Origin: a virus
Strand: one strand, 5' to 3'
Length of the DNA stretch: 64,000 nucleotides
IMG/VR virus record: IMGVR_UViG_3300037189_026207
Span: 1-64,000 of that record
Shown here: positions 59,152-64,000 of the stretch, piece after piece
Position numbering within the stretch: position 1 is the first letter of the stretch
Layout: each line of letters opens with the position of its first letter
Position numbers and translations under genes: made by a program
Notes under the pieces: generated by a model
Database searches by the model: none
The model's input: the letters and a program-made list of their open reading frames with translations, nothing else
Told to the model about the DNA's origin: nothing

Positions 59152-60528
59152 ATGGGACGACGCAAAAAAGAACTTGATACTGATATTGATTTAACCGCCC
59201 GTAACGGCGAGCATCCTGTTATTACTGAAATTTTAAAAGCCGCAGCAGAAGAGCAAGATCCTCTAATTGGTCTGCCTGTGCCAGCGTTGTCGGCGCGGTA
59301 TGTTTTGCAAAGTAATATTTTTCCGTTGTCGCGGTTTACGCAACTCCGCGGCGAGTTTAGTGCCGGTAAGTCTGCTTTATTGATTGAGATCATGCGCTGG
59401 TTTGCCGTATATGGCGGCGGCGGTGTAATGATCGATACAGAAAGCAAAGCCAGCCGGAGCATGATTGACGGCATTTGCGGCCACAACCTTGATTACACCA
59501 AGCGTATCGTGGCGGTTCAGGCTAATACCGTAGAAGAGTGGCAAAAGCGTTACATTAGCCTGTGTCAGTTAATTCACAAGCAATGTGATGAAAATAAGTC
59601 AGGCAACGTGTACCCTATGTGCATCGGCGTCGATTCGATTTCTGCCGTCGAGGTAGAGCGACGCGTCGAAAAGGTTGCAGACGAGGGTCATGCGTCGGCC
59701 GGCCATCCGTATCTAGCCCGCAATTTGTCGGACTTTATGCGGACGGCGCTTATTCCAACGCTACGGCACTATCCAATCGCGTTTATTGCCACGAACCATC
59801 TGAAAGAAGAAATTAATCAGATGGGTTTTGGCGCCCCGAAAAAGTACGCTCCAGGCGGCGCTAGTCTAGATTATTATCCAACGCTGATCTTGGACATGGA
59901 GCGAGTCTCTAGCAAGATGGTTGAGAAGAATCAGCAGGAGGGGCAGCAGGTCCGGATCAAGGCGACCAAGAACAATCTTGGCGCTCCTGGGCGGCGTGTT
60001 GTTGTTAACTTGATGTGGTATAGCCGCGCTATACCGCAAACAAGCCCGGACGGCGAGATTACGGGATATGTAACACAGCAGCATCATTACTGGGATTGGC
60101 ACACCGCCACGACCAGGTTGCTTATTGATGTGCAAGACCCGGACCGAAAGCCACAGCCGGGCCACGACCCTAAGATCGCGGAGATTATGCGACAGGTATG
60201 TGACGTAGAGTACAAGCACGGCACCAAGAACGCAGACGTGCCGCTGGTGTACTCAAACGCGCTTGGAATCAGTAAGCAAGACGCCGTACCCGAAGTCGAG
60301 TTGTCGATGATTTTCGAGGAAAACGAGAAGATTAAGGGACTCGTGCACGGGTTACTGGGAATTAATCAGTACGCGGTATGTGATCCTGCGGTTAAGTATC
60401 GTGAGCAGGTTATGGCTGTTATGCGGGAGAAGCAGACGACTGACATCCCAGAAATGATGGCAGCCGCTTCCGCGATTGAAGATTTTATTCCGAGCGAACT
60501 TGATCCTTTGGGCCAGTTTGCAGAATAA
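59152..60528 (+). CDS. RecA/UvsX-like recombinase
   Basis: 458 residues from ATG 59152 with ACGAGGAAAC upstream. Walker A is GEFSAGKSA (67-75), then GGVMIDTESKAS, Walker B MCIGVDSISA and IATNHLKEE (loop region). This is the RecA-like ATPase that pairs ssDNA with duplex during recombination-dependent replication. The C-terminal part (about 330-458) is longer than in RecA and may hold a partner-binding domain. It completes the replication-recombination set. Confidence 0.85.
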   Translation: MGRRKKELDTDIDLTARNGEHPVITEILKAAAEEQDPLIGLPVPALSARYVLQSNIFPLSRFTQLRGEFSAGKSALLIEIMRWFAVYGGGGVMIDTESKASRSMIDGICGHNLDYTKRIVAVQANTVEEWQKRYISLCQLIHKQCDENKSGNVYPMCIGVDSISAVEVERRVEKVADEGHASAGHPYLARNLSDFMRTALIPTLRHYPIAFIATNHLKEEINQMGFGAPKKYAPGGASLDYYPTLILDMERVSSKMVEKNQQEGQQVRIKATKNNLGAPGRRVVVNLMWYSRAIPQTSPDGEITGYVTQQHHYWDWHTATTRLLIDVQDPDRKPQPGHDPKIAEIMRQVCDVEYKHGTKNADVPLVYSNALGISKQDAVPEVELSMIFEENEKIKGLVHGLLGINQYAVCDPAVKYREQVMAVMREKQTTDIPEMMAAASAIEDFIPSELDPLGQFAE

Positions 60529-61094
60529 TGGAACGAGATGACTTTTTCCGGAATTTGTTTGAGAATAATACGCCGGAGGCTGACGCCATTAGGGCGCAGC
60601 GCCAGCTCGCGTACGAGGAGCGCATTATCAAGCGCATCTTGACGGAGTGTGGCGCTGCGCCCGCCAGCTGGGGCGCGTTAGTGAATACATGCCGCCGAGA
60701 ATCACACGAAGATAAATTAAATTTTGGGTGGTTTAATTCTTTTTATCGCCAATTTCCTGGCCAGCTTTGCGGTAAAAGAATTCCTTTTATGCATCAGATA
60801 ACATTAGTAGATTTATTCAAACCGGTAGGCAAGAACAGAGTCGTAAAAGCCGTTAGTAAAGCGCTGGCCGCCCTTTCAGTTGATCCGGTTTTACAGCCTT
60901 ATGTGTTAGTATTTCCAATTGTAAAAACACAATTCTGCGCGCACACTGTGGCCCGCGTCGCATACGACCCGGTCACGGGAACCAATCGAATGCAGTTTTC
61001 TATTCAATCGCCCGCCGGTGTAAGTTCCCGGCCACTGTTTATTGAACCGCTAAAAACATTTTGTGCAGCGCTTGGTAATCAATGGGCTTTGTGA
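60528..61094 (+). CDS. Hypothetical protein
   Basis: 188 residues starting inside the recombinase stop (TAATG). Helical acidic head, then KLNFGWFNSFYRQFPGQL. No domain recognised. Tight coupling with recA-like and the next gene suggests co-expression. Confidence 0.55.
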   Translation: MERDDFFRNLFENNTPEADAIRAQRQLAYEERIIKRILTECGAAPASWGALVNTCRRESHEDKLNFGWFNSFYRQFPGQLCGKRIPFMHQITLVDLFKPVGKNRVVKAVSKALAALSVDPVLQPYVLVFPIVKTQFCAHTVARVAYDPVTGTNRMQFSIQSPAGVSSRPLFIEPLKTFCAALGNQWAL

Positions 61095-62236
61095 TGTCGC
61101 CTAGCCAACCGCCTGTTCAATCTGTATTTGCACAAATTGTCGCGCTATCATTCTCTTCGCGGCAGGAAAATGAGTGCATTAATTTTCTGCAAAAGCGCAG
61201 CGACGCTTCTGCGTTAATTACAATCTCGGACGAAGCCCAACTCCGATTAGCCGCTGACGGTCGTTTAATTGAAACAGGCTACCGGTTTAATTTATTGGGT
61301 TTCTTTTCGGTTTGCCGCGCGATATCTGGCGGGTTAAGTCGCGTTTTTGGCGAAGTATCTGGGCTTACGCCATCTAAGCTATACGCGCTAGAGTCATCAA
61401 GCGTTCCGGCAGCCGTGAGCATTTATAACACGGCGTTACGGGTGCGGTTTGAATTATTAAGAGAACGCAACTTGCTAGTCGATAGCTCTAATCGCTCTGT
61501 CGACGGTTTTTTGGGTTTAAATCACAAACTACTCGATAACGCAATTTTTTTGGAAACTATTTTGACGGCTATGCGAGAGCAACAACCGTCTGCAATTTTT
61601 CAAAGAGCCGAGCTTGTAGGGCGAGAGTTGCGCGTGTATATTCTGGACCAAGACACTCGCCGGTCGGACATATACGCCGATCCCGCGCATACTTATGCCG
61701 CTGGTTGGTATTTTTGTAATCGTGAAGATTCGGGGAACGCTGTTAAAGCTTTGCCTTGTTTGTTTACCAAGTTTGGCGTGGCAATTGACGAGAGCGGTAC
61801 GCGAAAACGAGTGATTCACGCCGGCGCCGATTTGATTGGCCGCGCGACCGACTTAATTCGCTCGACATATTTGAAAAAGATAGATCTGAATGTAGTGCGT
61901 TCTCGCGTGGCGGCATTAAATAGTCAGTCGCTTGGATTTGAGGACGGCGGTTCTGCATTTTCTGAAACCGTTAAAAAATGGACTAACTATCTCGTGCGCT
62001 TCGGCATACCGAGAGAGATGGCCGCGGTGATCGCTAAGAACGCTGGAGTTGTGGGTAAAGACCTTGCGCCGCGAGACCCGCTAGACGTGTTTACGCGAAA
62101 GGTTTTAACGGAACGAACAGCTTATGATTTAGTGTGTTCAACTCTTCGCTACGCAAAAAATTTACCATCTAATCATCGTGAAAAGGTTCAATCGGTTGGT
62201 ATGGCGCTGCTGTTGCCTAAAAACAGCGCTAAATGA
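61094..62236 (+). CDS. Hypothetical protein, possibly DUF932-like
   Basis: 380 residues from ATG 61094, overlapping the previous stop (TGATG). The alternating core LRLAADGRLIETGYRFNLLGFFSVCRAISGGLSRVF and FLGLNHKLLDNAIFLETI is reminiscent of phage DUF932 or related proteins, but the match is weak. No catalytic residues can be named. Function unknown. Confidence 0.5.
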   Translation: MSPSQPPVQSVFAQIVALSFSSRQENECINFLQKRSDASALITISDEAQLRLAADGRLIETGYRFNLLGFFSVCRAISGGLSRVFGEVSGLTPSKLYALESSSVPAAVSIYNTALRVRFELLRERNLLVDSSNRSVDGFLGLNHKLLDNAIFLETILTAMREQQPSAIFQRAELVGRELRVYILDQDTRRSDIYADPAHTYAAGWYFCNREDSGNAVKALPCLFTKFGVAIDESGTRKRVIHAGADLIGRATDLIRSTYLKKIDLNVVRSRVAALNSQSLGFEDGGSAFSETVKKWTNYLVRFGIPREMAAVIAKNAGVVGKDLAPRDPLDVFTRKVLTERTAYDLVCSTLRYAKNLPSNHREKVQSVGMALLLPKNSAK

Positions 62237-62247
62237 AAGGAAGTCAA

Positions 62248-63111
62248 ATGTCTCAAGAAAATGAAATAATTGTAGGTCAGCAGGCTGTAATTTCAGCGGC
62301 ATTTTCTGATATGCATGAGAACCTCCAAAAAGCGATCAGCAACATCGACGAGATGATTACTGACCAGCACGCTGCAAACATCCTAACGCTGTGGCGCGTG
62401 GGCGAGATTATTTACGATTTAGAGGTTTGTCCAGATAAGTACTTGACAGATTCGCAAAAATCTAAACACGTTAACCCACTGGCTTTGCTGGCCGATTTTT
62501 TCCGAAAGACATATAGCGTTGATCAGTTTGATATGGCGCGCGGGTTATATGAAAATTATCCGTCGCAAGAGGCTATCTCTAATCTTGTTAACGCGCGTTG
62601 CCCGGCACGACCCAATTGGCGGTTAACGGCGTCGCACGTGCAGCTTCTACTTTCTATCCCTGACAAGGATCAGCGAGAAGTGGTAGCGGAGCGCTGCGTG
62701 AAAGAGGCGTATACCACGAAGGCTCTTGCGGTTGAGCTGACGGAATTACGCGGCGCAGCAAAGCGGGCGGAGAAGAAGCTCACCGCGCCGAAGGGTTTAA
62801 AGCAGCGCGTATACGACTTGCTTGAACATCAGCGCAAGTTTATCGCTAGGTCGGAGAAGTTGTGGCTGGCAGATGACGGGCTATACGATACCGTCATGAA
62901 TTCTTCGCCTACGCAGTTAAACGATACTATTCGCGGATATTTATCCGAAATTGACGAGAATTTTGAAAAATTACAAGAGGCGGTACAGGACCACCGAAAT
63001 ATGATTCGAAGAGTAAGCGAGATGCTGGAAAAGATCGACGCGGAAGCGGCAGACGCAGATGTTATGCGTGATTCTGCCCTGGCCTCATCCGATTCCATCC
63101 TTACCCGATAG
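62248..63111 (+). CDS. Hypothetical helical protein
   Basis: 287 residues from ATG 62248, since AAAGGAAG lies just upstream; an ATG 15 bp earlier is in frame. It contains NILTLWRVGEIIYDLEVCPDKYLTD (about 43-67) and RGLYENYPS, loosely like the N-terminal domain of DUF1016-type nucleases, then long helices and a coiled coil (about 170-275). Not firmly assigned. Confidence 0.5.
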   Translation: MSQENEIIVGQQAVISAAFSDMHENLQKAISNIDEMITDQHAANILTLWRVGEIIYDLEVCPDKYLTDSQKSKHVNPLALLADFFRKTYSVDQFDMARGLYENYPSQEAISNLVNARCPARPNWRLTASHVQLLLSIPDKDQREVVAERCVKEAYTTKALAVELTELRGAAKRAEKKLTAPKGLKQRVYDLLEHQRKFIARSEKLWLADDGLYDTVMNSSPTQLNDTIRGYLSEIDENFEKLQEAVQDHRNMIRRVSEMLEKIDAEAADADVMRDSALASSDSILTR

Positions 63112-63118
63112 GTGCTAA

Positions 63119-63643
63119 ATGTTGTTCTTTAAAGATGTTCCGATTGTTGTGGATCCGGGCGTAGCAGCGCTGGAGGTCGGAATCATAAATGTGGCAAAGC
63201 GCGGTAAACGATTATTTTATGTCGTATTCGAGCGCGTTATTTTAAATTCAGAGACGGCGGATGCTCTTCCATTTGTGGTAACGTCGCAAACACCACACGT
63301 GTTTTCGATGCTACCTGAGCTGGACAAAAGCCCGTTCTTACTGGTCTATGACTTGTTCGGGCGGTTGAGTGTCGTTTATACGCGAGAGGAAGGTACGAAT
63401 GCTTGGGTGCGAAATGATGCCGCGCCAGAGCAAGTTGGTGAAACTATTACGCAGTTTTCAGCGCGTTTTTCTTTTAACACAGTCAAAGAGCGAGATAAGT
63501 TTTTAGCCGCTATGGGGCGTATTTCAAACAATAAGTATTCTCGTAATGACGTAGAAACAATTTCCCGGCTTTTAAATGCGACCTCAGTTGGGCCGATAGT
63601 ATTACCAATTGCCATTGTTCCGCCACAAAAAAGTATTGCTTAG
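63119..63643 (+). CDS. Hypothetical protein
   Basis: 174 residues, beta-rich (LFYVVFERVIL, FLLVYDLFGRLSVVYTREE), no Cys motif. Spaced 7 bp after the previous gene and 7 bp before the glycosyltransferase. Unknown. Confidence 0.5.
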   Translation: MLFFKDVPIVVDPGVAALEVGIINVAKRGKRLFYVVFERVILNSETADALPFVVTSQTPHVFSMLPELDKSPFLLVYDLFGRLSVVYTREEGTNAWVRNDAAPEQVGETITQFSARFSFNTVKERDKFLAAMGRISNNKYSRNDVETISRLLNATSVGPIVLPIAIVPPQKSIA

Positions 63644-63650
63644 GTAAATA

Positions 63651-64000
63651 ATGACAAAAGTTTGCGTATGCGCGTTGCTTTACGGTAACGACAGCCATTG
63701 TGAAAACTTGGCGCTTCGGCTTTTAAACAAAGAGTTTATTGAGCTGGGGAAATACGCAGACTTGCGCATTGGACTTAACGCAGTTGGAACAGCCACGCGG
63801 CAAATCGTAAGCGGGGTAGTCGAAAAACTTCCGGATACTCTTGTAATAGATTCGCCGGAAAACATACACAAATACCCCATGATGCGGCGCCTATTCGACG
63901 CGCGCCCAATAGGGGCCCCGCTTACGATGTGGTTTGACGATGACTCTTGTATTGTTCCCGAGACTAATATTGACGAGTGGTTAAACCGTATAAGTAAACA
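63651..64000 (+). CDS. GT-A-fold (family 2-like) glycosyltransferase, 3' end outside window
   Basis: Open from ATG 63651 to the window edge (116 residues visible). MTKVCVCALLYGND and DLRIGLNAVG resemble the nucleotide-binding start of family-2 glycosyltransferases; PLTMWFDDDSCIVPE carries the acidic DxD-like metal motif. It probably transfers a sugar from a nucleotide donor. Given HldD and HldE elsewhere in the window, ADP-heptose is one candidate donor, but this is inference. Acceptor unknown. Confidence 0.7.
   Translation, partial: MTKVCVCALLYGNDSHCENLALRLLNKEFIELGKYADLRIGLNAVGTATRQIVSGVVEKLPDTLVIDSPENIHKYPMMRRLFDARPIGAPLTMWFDDDSCIVPETNIDEWLNRISK

Overview
The window looks like an internal slice of a large tailed dsDNA phage genome (or a prophage of one). 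The evidence is a large terminase subunit, a T4/SPO1-style replication and recombination block, three tRNA genes, dense small overlapping genes almost all on the + strand, and many short proteins of types I associate with phages. Both window ends cut genes. I see no integrase, transposase, CRISPR array, portal or major capsid gene. The host is not stated by the sequence. Serine-tract, Cys-rich modular proteins, a CsrA homologue and several domain types are ones I associate with planctomycetes and their phages, so a planctomycete-like host is a weak inference.

Layout. 1-6.1 kb: low-complexity Ser/Asp-Ser proteins with Cys-pair motifs, a BNR/Asp-box propeller-like protein, an Ig-like protein and a small nucleotidyltransferase-fold protein, probably virion fibres or adhesins and accessories. 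6.1-8.7 kb: small unknowns. 8.7 kb: CsrA. 9-10.2 kb: an unknown protein on the - strand, abutting a large zinc-finger (primase-like) protein. 12.8-15.7 kb: a very acidic protein, tRNA-Thr, a GNAT acetyltransferase and small phage proteins. 15.7-17.6 kb: large terminase on the - strand, followed by a run of small membrane proteins. 18.6-20.6 kb: a dATP/dGTP diphosphohydrolase-like protein and an acidic-tail/HTH protein, closed by a strong intrinsic terminator. 20.8-25.9 kb: a MoxR/CobS-type AAA+ ATPase with a 1171-residue coiled-coil/VWA partner.

26-37.9 kb: many small proteins (DUF6878-, DUF6915-, DUF6876-, DUF6745-, SEC-C- and ParB-like), a secreted basic peptide, an HldD-type ADP-heptose epimerase and a pyrimidine-dimer-glycosylase-like protein. 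Three tandem hairpins divide this stretch at 33.8 kb. 38-42.6 kb: a Cys-rich protein, an HTH protein fused to a deoxyhypusine-synthase-like domain, an unknown protein, and a bifunctional HldE-type heptose kinase/adenylyltransferase. 43.3-43.7 kb: tRNA-Lys and tRNA-Gln flanking a gene-free, possibly structured segment. 44.8-63.6 kb: Mre11/SbcD-like, Rad50/SbcC-like, UvsW-like helicase, DnaB-like helicase, TOPRIM primase, a UDG-exonuclease-PolA fusion, a candidate ssDNA-binding protein, a RecA/UvsX-like protein and unknowns. The right edge cuts a GT-A glycosyltransferase.

How the genes work together. The 44.8-60.5 kb block can supply most of a replisome and recombination machine. The nucleotide hydrolase and the glycosylase-like proteins act on nucleotide pools and DNA damage. 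HldD, HldE and the edge glycosyltransferase suggest the phage can make and perhaps use ADP-heptose, for cell-surface remodelling, virion-protein glycosylation or another purpose. CsrA may reprogram host translation. The AAA+/VWA pair looks like a dedicated remodelling machine of unknown target. All functions are read from motifs by eye, and no database search was run.
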